Shown here: one piece after another, positions 36,348-45,157 of the stretch
How positions within the stretch are numbered: position 1 is the first letter of the stretch
Layout: the number at the start of each line of letters is the position of its first letter
Translations under genes and position numbers: made by a program
Notes under the pieces: generated by a model
What the model saw: the letters and a program-made list of their open reading frames with translations, nothing else
Database searches by the model: none
Told to the model about the DNA's origin: nothing
Source: Pseudomonas sp. PB101
Lineage (GTDB): Bacteria > Pseudomonadota > Gammaproteobacteria > Pseudomonadales > Pseudomonadaceae
DNA length: 52,850 bases
NCBI RefSeq assembly: GCF_009764265.1
Contig: NZ_RWIR01000025.1
Span: 1-52,850, forward strand
Direction: 5' to 3'

Positions 36348-38159
36348 TTAGCCGGCCCCAACAGTCTCCGGCTGAATCAGCGCCAACAAGGTCCACCCCG
36401 CCGAAGGTTTCAACGAGCTCTCCGGCGTCACCACATGCACCCAGCCACTGTCATCGCGCACAAACATCAAAGTGGCGCGATCACCATGCAATGCCTGGTA
36501 ATCATCCCAGCCGAAGCCATCCGTCAATGTCGTGCTGTACAGCTGCGAACCCTGGCTCAGTTGGCTGGCGAGTTTGGCGTAGGTCAGCGCTTCGCTGCCC
36601 AGTTGATTGCCGCGATGCTCCAGGCTGGTGCGGTGCTTGTCGGTGCGACGGCTTTCCTGGCCGCTGGCCAGGCCGAACATGCGCTGATGGCCCAGTTCAT
36701 GACGAAAGCGCATCAGCGCCAAGGTGTTCATTTCGCCGGAGGGTGATAGCGCGAGCAAATGCCCCAGGCCTACCAGGTCCAGATGCGCATCGGCATGTTG
36801 CGACGCCGGGTTGCCAAAATAGGTCGGCAAACCTTCCATGCGGGCTGCCCGAATGTTTTCCCAGCTCGAATCCGTCAGCAGCACCCGGCTGCCCAGCTGT
36901 TGCAGCGCCTTGCCCAGCGTGCGCGCAGGCCCGTTGGCACCGATGAGCAGGAAACCGCTTGGCGCCGGTTCCGCCACCTTCAGCAGGCGTGCCAGAGGAC
37001 GTGCCGTCGCGCTTTGCAACACGACGGTGCCGATGATCACTGCAAAGGTGAGCGGCACGAGCAGCAATGCCCCCTGATGACCGGCCTCATGCAGGCGGAT
37101 GGCGAAGATTGCCGACACCGCTGCCGCCACGATGCCCCTCGGGGCAATCCACGCCAACAGGCTGCGCTCGCGCCAGCTCAGGCTGGAGCCCGCCGTGCTC
37201 AGCAGCACATTCAAGGGGCGGGCGATGAACTGAATGACCAGCAGCAGAATCAGCACCAGAGGCCCGAGGCCGATCATGGCGTTCAGGTCCAGCCGTGCCG
37301 CCAGCAGAATGAACAGGCCGGAGATCAGCAGTACGCTGAGGTTCTCCTTGAAGTGCAGGATGTGCCGCACATCGACGCCTTTCATGTTGGCCAGCCACAT
37401 GCCCATCAGCGTCACGGCGAGCAACCCGGATTCATGGGTGACCTCGTTGGAGGCTATGAAAATACCCAGGACCGCCGCGAGCGCTGCCAGGTTATGCAGA
37501 TATTCCGGCAGCCACTGGCGACGAATCAAAGTCCCGAGCAACCAGCCACCAAAAATACCGAACAGGCTGCCGCACAAAATCACCCCACCGAAGGTCAGCA
37601 GGCTTTCTTTGAGCCCGTTACCTTCGGCGCTGGCGATGATGAAGCTATAGACGACCACCGCCAGCAGAGCGCCGATAGGGTCGATGACGATACCTTCCCA
37701 GCGCAGGATGTTGGCAATCGAGGCTTTCGGGCGCACCACGCGCAGCATCGGTACGATCACGGTCGGCCCGGTCACCAGCGTCAGGCTGCCGAACAGGATG
37801 GCCAGCATCCAGTCGAAATCCAGCAGCCAGTGGGTGGCGACAGCAATGACCGCCCAGGTGGAGAGGGCACCAATGGTGACCAGTCGGTGGACGACGCTGC
37901 CGATCTCGCGCCATTCGGACAGATGCAGGGTCAGGCTGCCTTCGAACAGGATCAGTGCTACCGCCAGGGACACCAGCGGCATCAGCAACGGTCCGAACAA
38001 CTCTTGCGGGTCGAGCAAGTGCAGTACGGGGCCGACCAGAATGCCGGTCAGCAGCAGGAAAAGAATCGCCGGCAGTTTCAAGCGCCAGGCCAGCCACTGG
38101 CAAAGCAGCGCCGCCGCGCCGATCCCGCCAAATGCCAATAAAATCTGCTGCTCGCTCAT
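36348..38159 (-). CDS. Cation:proton antiporter with RCK/TrkA-N domain (NhaP/KefC-like)
   Basis: Inner-membrane antiporter, 603 aa. About 390 residues form a twelve- to thirteen-segment CPA-type exchanger (LLLTGILVGPVLHLLDP and the segment-5 region TLVTGPTVIVPMLRVVRP, with ASIANILRWEGIVIDPIGALL as the ion site region). Residues about 400-520 form a TrkA-N/RCK-like Rossmann domain (GFLLIGANGPARTLGKALQQLG) and a further 80 residues follow. It would exchange Na+ or K+ for protons under nucleotide or ligand control. It is divergent from xerD; its stop lies beside a REP element. Ion preference cannot be told from the sequence. Confidence 0.84.
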   Translation of the reverse strand: MSEQQILLAFGGIGAAALLCQWLAWRLKLPAILFLLLTGILVGPVLHLLDPQELFGPLLMPLVSLAVALILFEGSLTLHLSEWREIGSVVHRLVTIGALSTWAVIAVATHWLLDFDWMLAILFGSLTLVTGPTVIVPMLRVVRPKASIANILRWEGIVIDPIGALLAVVVYSFIIASAEGNGLKESLLTFGGVILCGSLFGIFGGWLLGTLIRRQWLPEYLHNLAALAAVLGIFIASNEVTHESGLLAVTLMGMWLANMKGVDVRHILHFKENLSVLLISGLFILLAARLDLNAMIGLGPLVLILLLVIQFIARPLNVLLSTAGSSLSWRERSLLAWIAPRGIVAAAVSAIFAIRLHEAGHQGALLLVPLTFAVIIGTVVLQSATARPLARLLKVAEPAPSGFLLIGANGPARTLGKALQQLGSRVLLTDSSWENIRAARMEGLPTYFGNPASQHADAHLDLVGLGHLLALSPSGEMNTLALMRFRHELGHQRMFGLASGQESRRTDKHRTSLEHRGNQLGSEALTYAKLASQLSQGSQLYSTTLTDGFGWDDYQALHGDRATLMFVRDDSGWVHVVTPESSLKPSAGWTLLALIQPETVGAG

Positions 38160-38266
38160 TGCTGCTCCCTGTTCCTTGTAATGGCGGCCTATGAAAGACT
38201 AGCGACCGTTTCCATGTCCATTTTTAATTTTGTGCGCAGTTTCAAGACTGTGTGATTTGAGTGCCC

Positions 38267-39163
38267 ATGCCCGCCATCGAACACCCACTGATAGACCAAT
38301 TCCTCGATGCCCTGTGGCTGGAGAAAGGCCTTTCCGACAATACCCGCGATGCCTATCGCAGTGACCTGGCGCTGTTCAATGGCTGGTTGCAGGACAAAGG
38401 GCTGGAGCTGGTCAATGCCGGGCGAGAGTTGATCCTCGACCACCTGGCCTGGCGCCTGGAGCAAAACTACAAACCTCGTTCCACCGCGCGATTTCTCTCG
38501 GGGGTACGCGGTTTTTATCGTTATCTGCTGCGGGAAAAAATGATCGCCGTCGATCCAACGCTACGGGTTGATATGCCGCAGCTCGGCAGGCCGCTGCCGA
38601 AATCCCTGTCGGAGGCCGACGTCGAAGCGCTGTTGGCAGCGCCGGACTTGTGCGAAGCCATCGGTCAGCGCGACCGGGCCATGCTTGAAGTGCTGTATGC
38701 CTGCGGCTTGCGCGTGACCGAGCTGATCAGCCTGACGCTGGAACAGGTCAATTTGCGTCAGGGCGTGTTGCGGGTGATGGGCAAGGGCAGCAAGGAACGG
38801 CTGGTGCCGATGGGCGAGGAGGCGATTGTCTGGGTCGAACGCTACATGCGCGATGCCCGCGGCGAACTGCTGGGCGGGCGCCCCAGCGATGTACTGTTCC
38901 CGAGCCAGCGTGGCGAGCAGATGACCCGCCAGACCTTCTGGCACCGGATCAAGCACCAGGCCAAGGTGGCCGGGATCGGCAAATCGCTGTCGCCGCACAC
39001 CTTGCGCCATGCCTTCGCCACGCACCTGCTCAACCACGGCGCAGACCTGCGGGTGGTGCAGATGCTGCTGGGGCACAGCGACTTGTCGACGACGCAGATC
39101 TACACCCATGTTGCCCGGGCGCGGTTGCAGGATCTGCATGCCAAACACCACCCCCGGGGTTAA
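38267..39163 (+). CDS. xerD: Tyrosine recombinase XerD
   Basis: Site-specific recombinase resolving chromosome dimers at dif with XerC, 298 aa from the ATG at 38267 (a GTG two codons earlier is possible). The SAM-like core-binding domain covers residues 1-90 (LIDQFLDALWLEKGLSDNTRDAYRSDL). The catalytic domain shows YACGLRVTELISL with the first Arg, GKGSKERLVPMG with the Lys, HTLRHAFATHLLNHGADLR (His, Arg) and LLGHSDLSTTQIYTH with the nucleophilic Tyr, so it is complete. Followed by a REP pair and dsbC, the neighbour found across pseudomonads. Not a phage integrase. Confidence 0.95.
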   Translation: MPAIEHPLIDQFLDALWLEKGLSDNTRDAYRSDLALFNGWLQDKGLELVNAGRELILDHLAWRLEQNYKPRSTARFLSGVRGFYRYLLREKMIAVDPTLRVDMPQLGRPLPKSLSEADVEALLAAPDLCEAIGQRDRAMLEVLYACGLRVTELISLTLEQVNLRQGVLRVMGKGSKERLVPMGEEAIVWVERYMRDARGELLGGRPSDVLFPSQRGEQMTRQTFWHRIKHQAKVAGIGKSLSPHTLRHAFATHLLNHGADLRVVQMLLGHSDLSTTQIYTHVARARLQDLHAKHHPRG

Positions 39164-39170
39164 CCGAAAC

Positions 39171-39264
39171 CCTGTGGGAGCGAGCTTGCTCGCGATAGCG
39201 GCCTGACAGTCGATACATGTTTTGGATGTGATGCCGTCATCGCGAGCAAGCTCGCTCCCACAGG
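39171..39264. repeat. REP doublet between xerD and dsbC
   Basis: Inverted pair of CTGTGGGAGCGAGCTTGCTC-type arms of the same subtype, starting seven bases after the xerD stop. Confidence 0.88.
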
Positions 39265-39417
39265 GGGGTGTGGTGATCACAATGTCTTGTGTCAGGTGCA
39301 TTCGGCCATGCGAACCTTATGTGATAGGCTTGGCCGGTTTGCACGATGGGCGGTTATGACCCGGTGTTTCGGCACGGGCGTTCTGATCGTCCCATATGTT
39401 CGCCTTCAGGAGTTCTC

Positions 39418-40149
39418 ATGCGTCTGACCCAGATTTTCGCCGCCGCAGCCATTGCGTTGGTCAGCACCTTTGCCGTTGCCGATGACGCGGCCGACAAAGC
39501 CATTCGTAAAAGCCTGGAAAACCTCCAGCTCGAAGTGCCGGTAGAGACCATCACCGCCAGCCCGTTGCCGGGCCTGTACGAAGTCAAACTAAAAGGCAGC
39601 CGTGTGCTGTACGCCAGCGCCGACGGCCAGTACGTGGTTCAGGGCTACCTGTTCGATCTCAAGGACGGCAAGCCGGTCAACCTGACCGAGAAGACCGAGC
39701 GCCTGGGCATCTCCAAGCTGGTCAACGACATCCCGGTTGCCGAAACCGTTGTCTACCCGGCCATCGGCGAAACCAAGTCGCACATCACCGTATTCACCGA
39801 CACCACCTGCCCGTACTGCCACAAACTCCACGCCGAAGTGCCCGAGCTGAACAAGCGCGGCATCGAAGTGCGTTATGTAGCGTTCCCCCGTCAGGGCCTT
39901 GGCTCGCCGGGTGACGAACAGCTGCAGGCAGTGTGGTGCTCGAAAGACAAGAAAGCGGCCATGGACAAAATGGTCGACGGCAAGGAAATCAAGGCCGCCA
40001 AGTGCGATAACCCGGTTTCCAAACAGTTCGCACTCGGCCAGTCGATCGGCGTGAACGGCACACCGGCCATCGTTTTGGCCGACGGTCAGGTCATTCCGGG
40101 CTACCAGCCTGCGCCACAAGTCGCCAAACTGGCGCTGGGCGCGAAGTAA
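39418..40149 (+). CDS. dsbC: Thiol:disulfide interchange protein DsbC
   Basis: Periplasmic disulfide isomerase, 243 aa, starting at the ATG with AGGAG seven bases before it. The signal peptide is MRLTQIFAAAAIALVSTFAVA. A dimerisation domain (residues about 22-85) leads by a linker to the thioredoxin fold, with the redox motif CPYC in FTDTTCPYCHKLHAEVPELN near residue 140 and a second cysteine pair (WCSKDKKAAMDK and AAKCDNPVSK). The cis-proline lies in GVNGTPAIVLADG. It is supported by DsbD in the family. It lies between xerD and hom as in P. aeruginosa. Confidence 0.94.
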   Translation: MRLTQIFAAAAIALVSTFAVADDAADKAIRKSLENLQLEVPVETITASPLPGLYEVKLKGSRVLYASADGQYVVQGYLFDLKDGKPVNLTEKTERLGISKLVNDIPVAETVVYPAIGETKSHITVFTDTTCPYCHKLHAEVPELNKRGIEVRYVAFPRQGLGSPGDEQLQAVWCSKDKKAAMDKMVDGKEIKAAKCDNPVSKQFALGQSIGVNGTPAIVLADGQVIPGYQPAPQVAKLALGAK

Positions 40150-40155
40150 ATTCGC

Positions 40156-40268
40156 ATCGTCACGGTCAGCCGGTGACGATCGTGGTCCGGCAGTTGCATC
40201 GCCGGGCCATCAATAGAGAGCCGCGAGCACGCGGTTGTTTTCACGGCCGGCCTCGAGTCGGCCGTTTT
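40156..40268 (+). promoter_or_regulatory. Structured dsbC-hom region with terminator-like hairpin before hom
   Basis: Four consecutive hairpins are visible: ATCGTCAC/GTGACGAT (40156-40180), TGGTCCGGC/GCCGGGCCA (40183-40209), a weak CCGCG/CGCGG (40221-40234) and ACGGCCG/CGGCCGT followed by four T (40243-40268). The last ends 15 bases before the hom GTG. It could simply end dsbC transcripts or act as an attenuator for hom-thrC. No Thr-rich leader peptide was found. Confidence 0.5.
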
Positions 40269-40282
40269 ATGGGGAGTTCACA

Positions 40283-41587
40283 GTGAAACCGGTCAAAGTA
40301 GGCATCTGTGGGTTAGGGACCGTCGGTGGCGGTACCTTCAACGTACTTCAGCGTAACGCCGAGGAAATTGCTCGTCGTGCCGGGCGTGGGATCGAAGTGG
40401 CACAAATTGCCATGCGCACGCCAAAGCCTCAGTTCCAAACGACCGGTATTGCGATTACCAACGATGTCTTCGAAGTGGCCACGAACCCTGAGATCGACAT
40501 CGTCATAGAGCTGATGGGCGGCTACACCGTTGCCCGCGAGCTGGTACTCAAGGCCATCGAGAATGGCAAGCATGTGGTCACCGCGAACAAGGCGCTTATC
40601 GCCGTTCACGGTAATGAAATTTTCGCCAAGGCTCGCGAGAAGGGCGTGATCGTTGCGTTCGAAGCGGCCGTGGCCGGAGGCATTCCGGTGATCAAGGCGA
40701 TCCGTGAAGGCCTGTCCGCCAACCGCATCAACTGGGTGGCCGGCATCATCAACGGCACCGGCAACTTCATCCTCACGGAAATGCGCGAGAAGGGTCGCAC
40801 CTTCGAAGACGTATTGGCCGAAGCCCAGGCCCTGGGTTACGCCGAAGCCGATCCGACCTTCGACGTCGAGGGTATCGATGCGGCTCACAAGCTGACGATC
40901 CTGGCTTCGATTGCATTCGGTATTCCGCTGCAATTCGACAAGGCTTACACCGAAGGCATCACCAAGCTGACCACCGCCGACGTCAACTACGCCGAAGCGC
41001 TGGGCTACCGCATCAAGCACCTGGGCGTGGCGCGCAGCACCGCGGCCGGTATCGAGTTGCGCGTGCACCCGACGCTGATCCCGGCCGATCGCCTGATCGC
41101 CAACGTCAACGGCGTAATGAACGCAGTGATGGTCAACGGCGATGCTGCCGGTTCGACCCTGTTCTACGGTGCCGGTGCCGGCATGGAACCGACCGCTTCG
41201 TCGGTGATCGCCGACCTGGTGGACGTGGTCCGCGCCATGACTTCCGACCCGGAAAACCGCGTACCGCACCTGGCATTCCAGCCGGATTCGCTGTCGGCGC
41301 ACCCGATCCTGCCGATCGAAGCCTGCGAAAGTGCCTACTACCTGCGTATTCAGGCCAAGGACCATCCGGGCGTGTTGGCTCAGGTCGCGAGCATCCTCTC
41401 GGAGCGCGGCATCAACATCGAGTCGATCATGCAGAAGGAAGCCGAGGAGCACGACGGCCTGGTGCCAATGATCCTGCTGACCCACCGCGTGCTGGAACAG
41501 CATATCAATGACGCCATCGCTGCCCTGGAAGCCTTGGCGGGTGTGGTCGGTCCGGTCGTACGGATCCGTGTCGAGCACCTGAACTAA
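40283..41587 (+). CDS. hom: Homoserine dehydrogenase
   Basis: Catalyses NAD(P)H-dependent reduction of aspartate semialdehyde to homoserine, the branch to threonine, methionine and isoleucine; 434 aa. I chose the GTG at 40283 (GGGGAG seven to twelve bases before it), so the protein begins KPVKVGICGLGTVGGGTFNVLQRN with the Rossmann motif at the start. The catalytic domain has KHVVTANKALIAVHG, GIINGTGNFILTEM and GYAEADPTFDVEGIDAAHKL, and a C-terminal ACT domain (YLRIQAKDHPGVLAQVASILSERGI, near residue 355) gives allosteric feedback, normally by threonine. No aspartokinase is fused to it. Leads the hom-thrC operon. Confidence 0.95.
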   Translation: MKPVKVGICGLGTVGGGTFNVLQRNAEEIARRAGRGIEVAQIAMRTPKPQFQTTGIAITNDVFEVATNPEIDIVIELMGGYTVARELVLKAIENGKHVVTANKALIAVHGNEIFAKAREKGVIVAFEAAVAGGIPVIKAIREGLSANRINWVAGIINGTGNFILTEMREKGRTFEDVLAEAQALGYAEADPTFDVEGIDAAHKLTILASIAFGIPLQFDKAYTEGITKLTTADVNYAEALGYRIKHLGVARSTAAGIELRVHPTLIPADRLIANVNGVMNAVMVNGDAAGSTLFYGAGAGMEPTASSVIADLVDVVRAMTSDPENRVPHLAFQPDSLSAHPILPIEACESAYYLRIQAKDHPGVLAQVASILSERGINIESIMQKEAEEHDGLVPMILLTHRVLEQHINDAIAALEALAGVVGPVVRIRVEHLN

Positions 41588-41653
41588 GTCGTTATCGTTG
41601 ACCGGGCTCGCTGGCGGGCCCGGCACTACGAACACTGTCCATTGGAGTCAGTC

Positions 41654-43063
41654 ATGCGTTACATCAGTACCCGCGGCCAGGCACCGGCCCTGAATTTCGA
41701 AGACGTCCTGCTGGCAGGTCTTGCCACCGACGGCGGTCTGTACGTCCCGGAAAACCTGCCACGTTTCACCCAGGAAGAAATCGCCTCCTGGGCCGGCCTG
41801 CCGTATCACGAGCTGGCTTTTCGCGTCATGCGCCCGTTCGTCACCGGCAGCATTCCGGATGCCGATTTCAAAAAGATCCTCGAAGAAACCTACGGTGTAT
41901 TCGCGCATAGCGCCGTTGCGCCGCTGCGTCAGTTGAACGGCAACGAATGGGTGCTGGAGCTGTTCCACGGCCCGACCCTGGCGTTCAAGGACTTTGCCCT
42001 GCAACTGCTCGGTCGCCTGCTCGACTATGTGCTGGAAAAGCGCGGCGAGCGCGTGGTGATCGTCGGCGCCACCTCCGGTGACACCGGTTCGGCCGCCATC
42101 GAAGGCTGCAAGCACTGCGAAAACGTCGACATCTTCATCCTGCACCCGCATAACCGCGTGTCCGAAGTGCAGCGTCGGCAGATGACCACCATCTTCGGTG
42201 AGAACATCCACAACATCGCCATCGAAGGCAACTTCGATGACTGCCAGGAAATGGTCAAGGCCAGCTTCGCCGACCAGGGTTTCCTCAAGGGCACGCGCCT
42301 GGTGGCGGTGAACTCGATCAACTGGGCGCGGATCATGGCCCAGATCGTTTACTACTTCCATGCAGCCCTGCAACTGGGCGGCCCGGCGCGTTCGGTGTCG
42401 TTCTCGGTGCCGACCGGCAACTTCGGCGACATCTTCGCCGGTTACCTGGCGCGCAACATGGGCCTGCCGATCAACCAGTTGATCGTCGCCACCAACCGCA
42501 ACGACATCCTGCACCGCTTCATGAGCGGCAACCAGTACGTCAAGGAAACCCTGCACGCCACGTTGTCGCCGTCCATGGACATCATGGTGTCGTCGAACTT
42601 CGAACGCCTGCTGTTCGACCTGCACGGTCGCAACGGCGCGGCCATCGCCGGGCTGATGGATTCGTTCAAGCAGGGCGGCGGTTTCAGCGTCGAGCAAGAG
42701 CGCTGGACCGAAGCCCGCAAGCTGTTCGATTCGCTGGCCGTGGATGATGCGCAAACCTGCGAAACCATCGCCGAGGTCTACGAGCAGACCGGCGAAGTGC
42801 TGGATCCGCACACGGCCATCGGCGTCAAAGCTGCGCGTGAATGCCGCCGTAGCCTGGACATTCCAATGGTGATCCTGGGTACCGCCCACCCGGTCAAATT
42901 CCCGGACGCCGTGGAAAAAGCCGGTGTAGGAAAAGCGCTCGAACTGCCTGTACATCTTTCTGATTTGTTTGAACGAGACGAACGTTGCACCGTATTGCCA
43001 AATGACTTGAAAGCCGTACAGGCCTTTGTCAGCCAGCATGGCAACCGTGGCAAGCCGCTGTAA
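41654..43063 (+). CDS. thrC: Threonine synthase
   Basis: PLP enzyme converting O-phosphohomoserine to threonine, 469 aa from the ATG at 41654 with GGAG before it. The N-terminus MRYISTRGQAPALNFEDVLLAGLATDGGLYVP is typical of the long (class II) threonine synthases of proteobacteria. The PLP lysine is in FHGPTLAFKDFALQLLG near residue 107 and the phosphate-binding loop ATSGDTGSAAIEG follows; the substrate region SVPTGNFGDIFAGYLARNMG is near 265. All are intact. It lies 66 bases after hom and is followed by a terminator. No thrB homologue is nearby, as usual for Pseudomonas. Confidence 0.95.
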   Translation: MRYISTRGQAPALNFEDVLLAGLATDGGLYVPENLPRFTQEEIASWAGLPYHELAFRVMRPFVTGSIPDADFKKILEETYGVFAHSAVAPLRQLNGNEWVLELFHGPTLAFKDFALQLLGRLLDYVLEKRGERVVIVGATSGDTGSAAIEGCKHCENVDIFILHPHNRVSEVQRRQMTTIFGENIHNIAIEGNFDDCQEMVKASFADQGFLKGTRLVAVNSINWARIMAQIVYYFHAALQLGGPARSVSFSVPTGNFGDIFAGYLARNMGLPINQLIVATNRNDILHRFMSGNQYVKETLHATLSPSMDIMVSSNFERLLFDLHGRNGAAIAGLMDSFKQGGGFSVEQERWTEARKLFDSLAVDDAQTCETIAEVYEQTGEVLDPHTAIGVKAARECRRSLDIPMVILGTAHPVKFPDAVEKAGVGKALELPVHLSDLFERDERCTVLPNDLKAVQAFVSQHGNRGKPL

Positions 43064-43086
43064 CCGGTCAGTACTGTTACATTTTG

Positions 43087-43111
43087 AAGCCCGTCTCCTG
43101 ACGGGCTTTTT
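43087..43111 (+). terminator. hom-thrC terminator
   Basis: AAGCCCGTC-TCCT-GACGGGCTT followed by TTT, 23 bases after the thrC stop. Confidence 0.9.
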
Positions 43112-43182
43112 CATTTCTGCATGCACACTTGTCGTGTTATCGCCGCGAAAGGACGGGCGAGTGAATCACCAAGGACGTGGGA

Positions 43183-44538
43183 ATGCTGTTTACAAGTGTG
43201 TTCAAGCCAGTCGCGCGCTGGCTGTTTTTATTTGCCGCCCTGGGAGTCGTCGGTTGGGGTTTGGCGAGCCCTGCATTGATTCAGGAACGTGGGAAGTCTG
43301 TCGCACGTTCAATGGTCGTGCTGGATGATGAGGAGCTGCAGTGGGTGGCCAGCCATCCACGGGTCGTGGTCGCGGCACTGGAATACCCGTTGTACCAGTT
43401 CAAGGATGAGTATGGTCAATGGACGGGCCTGAACAGTGAGCTGCTCAAACGCATCAGTGACATGACGGGGTTGCAGTTCGATTACGTAGAGTCTTTTTCC
43501 GTCGATCAGATGCTGGCACGCCTTGAAGGCGGCTCGGCGGATTTGAGCACCACACTGTCAATGAATGACGAGCGCAGGGCGTTTCTTGATTTCAGCCATG
43601 CGTTCGGTGGTGCAGGATGGGTCTTTGTCGGACAGGCCGAGGCACCGCCGGTGCAGGCGCTGGAGGAGCTGGCGAAGCGGGTACTGGTGCTGCCGGCCCG
43701 GCATGCGCTGGAAGCGATGATCCGTCGCGATTATCCGTCCATCGAATTGCGTTCGGTCAAGACCTACGCCGAAGCTCGTGCCTGGGTTGAAAGCGGCGAA
43801 GCCTATGCCACCATCGAAAGCGAAATCGGCACCCAGCTTTTACCGTCGGGCCGGTTGCAGGTCGGCGCTGCGGTGCCGGACAAATGGGATGCGGATTATC
43901 TGGCGGTGCGCAAAGGCCAGCCGCAGTTGCTGAGTATCCTCAACAAGGCGCTTGCGGCGTTTCCCGAACAGGAGCTGCGCACCCTGCGCCTGAAGTGGTT
44001 CGGTGGCACTTTCACGCCACCAGCGCCAGGCTTCTGGCAGCTGATTGACTCGTGGGTCTGCTGGGGCATGTTTGTGCTCAGCCTGTTCGGCCTGTTGTCC
44101 CTGATCTGGAATCGGCGGCTGGCGGTGGTGGTCAGGCAGCGGATCGAAGCGCAAAGAAGCCTGCGCGACCAGCTCGCATTCCAGCATGCGCTGATGGATG
44201 CCATGCCGGACCCGATGTTTGTACGTGACCTGCAAGGGCGTTTGATCATGTGCAACAAGAGTTATGAGGACGCCTTGTCGACGCGTTTCGACCGAATGCA
44301 GGGGCGGCAGTTGATCGAGGTCGATGTCTTGCCCAGGCAAACCGCGCAACTGCTGCATGCCGAGTTCATGGCGCAACTGGGTACGCGCCGCACGCGCTTC
44401 TTCGAGCGGCAATTGCTGTTCAAGGACGGTCTCAGGGATATCTACCAGTGGACCGTGCCGTTCTACACGGCGGATGGCGAGCTGCGAGGATTGTTGGGAG
44501 GCTGGGCCGACATTGCCCGACGTAGCCGACAGACGTGA
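43183..44538 (+). CDS. Periplasmic solute-binding domain + TM + PAS protein, no kinase
   Basis: Membrane protein of 451 aa from the ATG at 43183 (AAGGA seven bases before it; a GTG two codons earlier is too close). A signal anchor (WLFLFAALGVVGWGLAS) leads to a family 3 solute-binding domain at about residues 50-285 (WVASHPRVVVAALEYPLYQFKD, GLNSELLKRISDMTG and MLARLEGGSADLSTTLS), then a membrane helix (WGMFVLSLFGLLSLIW) and a PAS domain (LMDAMPDPMFVRDLQGRLIMCNKSYED) ending at LLGGWADIARRSRQT. This is the front half of a BvgS/EvgS-like sensor: in those proteins the coiled coil and histidine kinase begin exactly where this stops. No kinase remnant is found downstream. It may be a truncated sensor or an adaptor. 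Confidence 0.72.
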   Translation: MLFTSVFKPVARWLFLFAALGVVGWGLASPALIQERGKSVARSMVVLDDEELQWVASHPRVVVAALEYPLYQFKDEYGQWTGLNSELLKRISDMTGLQFDYVESFSVDQMLARLEGGSADLSTTLSMNDERRAFLDFSHAFGGAGWVFVGQAEAPPVQALEELAKRVLVLPARHALEAMIRRDYPSIELRSVKTYAEARAWVESGEAYATIESEIGTQLLPSGRLQVGAAVPDKWDADYLAVRKGQPQLLSILNKALAAFPEQELRTLRLKWFGGTFTPPAPGFWQLIDSWVCWGMFVLSLFGLLSLIWNRRLAVVVRQRIEAQRSLRDQLAFQHALMDAMPDPMFVRDLQGRLIMCNKSYEDALSTRFDRMQGRQLIEVDVLPRQTAQLLHAEFMAQLGTRRTRFFERQLLFKDGLRDIYQWTVPFYTADGELRGLLGGWADIARRSRQT

Positions 44539-44699
44539 TGGTCGGGTTTTTTCTCTGTCATGTTCGCCGTGCATGCTCTCTTGACTGCACGGCAGCTTCG
44601 CCTGTGGTCAGTCTCCAGAACTTTCTTCTCGGGCCAGTGGTCATTTGTCATACGCATGCCCCAGGCACATTGTTTTCGGACTATTGAGTGGTGATCGGG

Positions 44700-44987
44700 A
44701 TGGAAAGTATCAGTTTGTTGCTCGGTGAGGCGCTGAGCCCGTATCAGGTCACATTGACCCCGTCAGGCGTTCGTGGCGAATGCCGGGTGACCTTGAAGAA
44801 TGCCATCGGCGCAACCGTGGTCGAGCGCGAGTTCAATCAGGCTCAGTTGAATGACAAGCGCCTGCTGACGGATGTGGTCGACGGTTTGCATCGCGACGTG
44901 CTGATTGCTGAAGGGCGCCTTGAGCCATGTGTCATCGCGGCATTGCGTAATGCGGCGCAGGACAAGCTTCCGGCAAGCCGCAATTGA
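44700..44987 (+). CDS. DUF3509 family protein
   Basis: Small cytoplasmic protein, 95 aa, starting MESISLLLGEALSPYQVTLTP. It matches the pattern of the Pseudomonas-restricted DUF3509 family (alternating hydrophobic N-terminus, VTLKNAIGATVVEREFNQAQL and a helical end) as I remember it. The family has no known function; no signal peptide, cysteines or catalytic motifs are visible. The ATG at 44700 is preferred to the GTG 12 bases upstream because the conserved sequence begins there, although the ribosome site is weak. It is followed by a highly structured region and a terminator. Confidence 0.72.
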   Translation: MESISLLLGEALSPYQVTLTPSGVRGECRVTLKNAIGATVVEREFNQAQLNDKRLLTDVVDGLHRDVLIAEGRLEPCVIAALRNAAQDKLPASRN

Positions 44988-45029
44988 ACGGATTTCTGTG
45001 GGAACCTTCCTGCGGCCAGGTCAGTCAGA

Positions 45030-45146
45030 CTTTGTAACAGCAGGATCAAGCATTGTGCTCCGGTGCTTGTAGCTTGCTGCCACTGGTCTCCAGGTAGACC
45101 ACGTTTAACCCCGGGTCGTCTCCCCACTTCCCGGGGTTTCTTTTTG
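45030..45146 (+). ncRNA. Three-hairpin region with terminator: candidate small RNA or structured 3' UTR
   Basis: Beginning 43 bases after the DUF3509 stop are: hairpin 1 (CAGCA/TGCTG with inner CAAGCA/TGCTTG, 45038-45079), hairpin 2 (TGGTCT/AGACCA, 45084-45101) and a terminator (AACCCCGGG/CCCGGGGTT, 45107-45138, then TTTCTTTTT). The terminator loop holds a C-rich TCTCCCC. This is more structure than a terminator needs and resembles a small RNA, either processed from the DUF3509 mRNA or separately transcribed. No strong promoter was seen, so the RNA call is tentative. Confidence 0.35.
45107..45145 (+). terminator. Terminator after DUF3509 gene
   Basis: Nine-bp perfect GC-rich stem with a 14-base loop followed by a nine-base T-rich tract; strong intrinsic terminator on the plus strand. 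Confidence 0.88.
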
Positions 45147-45157
45147 CCCGGAATTTG

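Noticed and set aside
38267..39163. Possible phage integrase
   Set aside because: Sequence, length and the neighbour dsbC identify housekeeping XerD; no att site, tRNA or phage genes are adjacent.
40150..40282. Threonine leader peptide before hom
   Set aside because: No short frame with clustered Thr/Ile codons exists, so classic ribosome-mediated attenuation is not supported even though hairpins are present.
44568..44595. GCCGTGCA/TGCACGGC hairpin after the PAS protein
   Set aside because: The stem is perfect but no T-run follows on either strand and the loop is large; not supported as a terminator.
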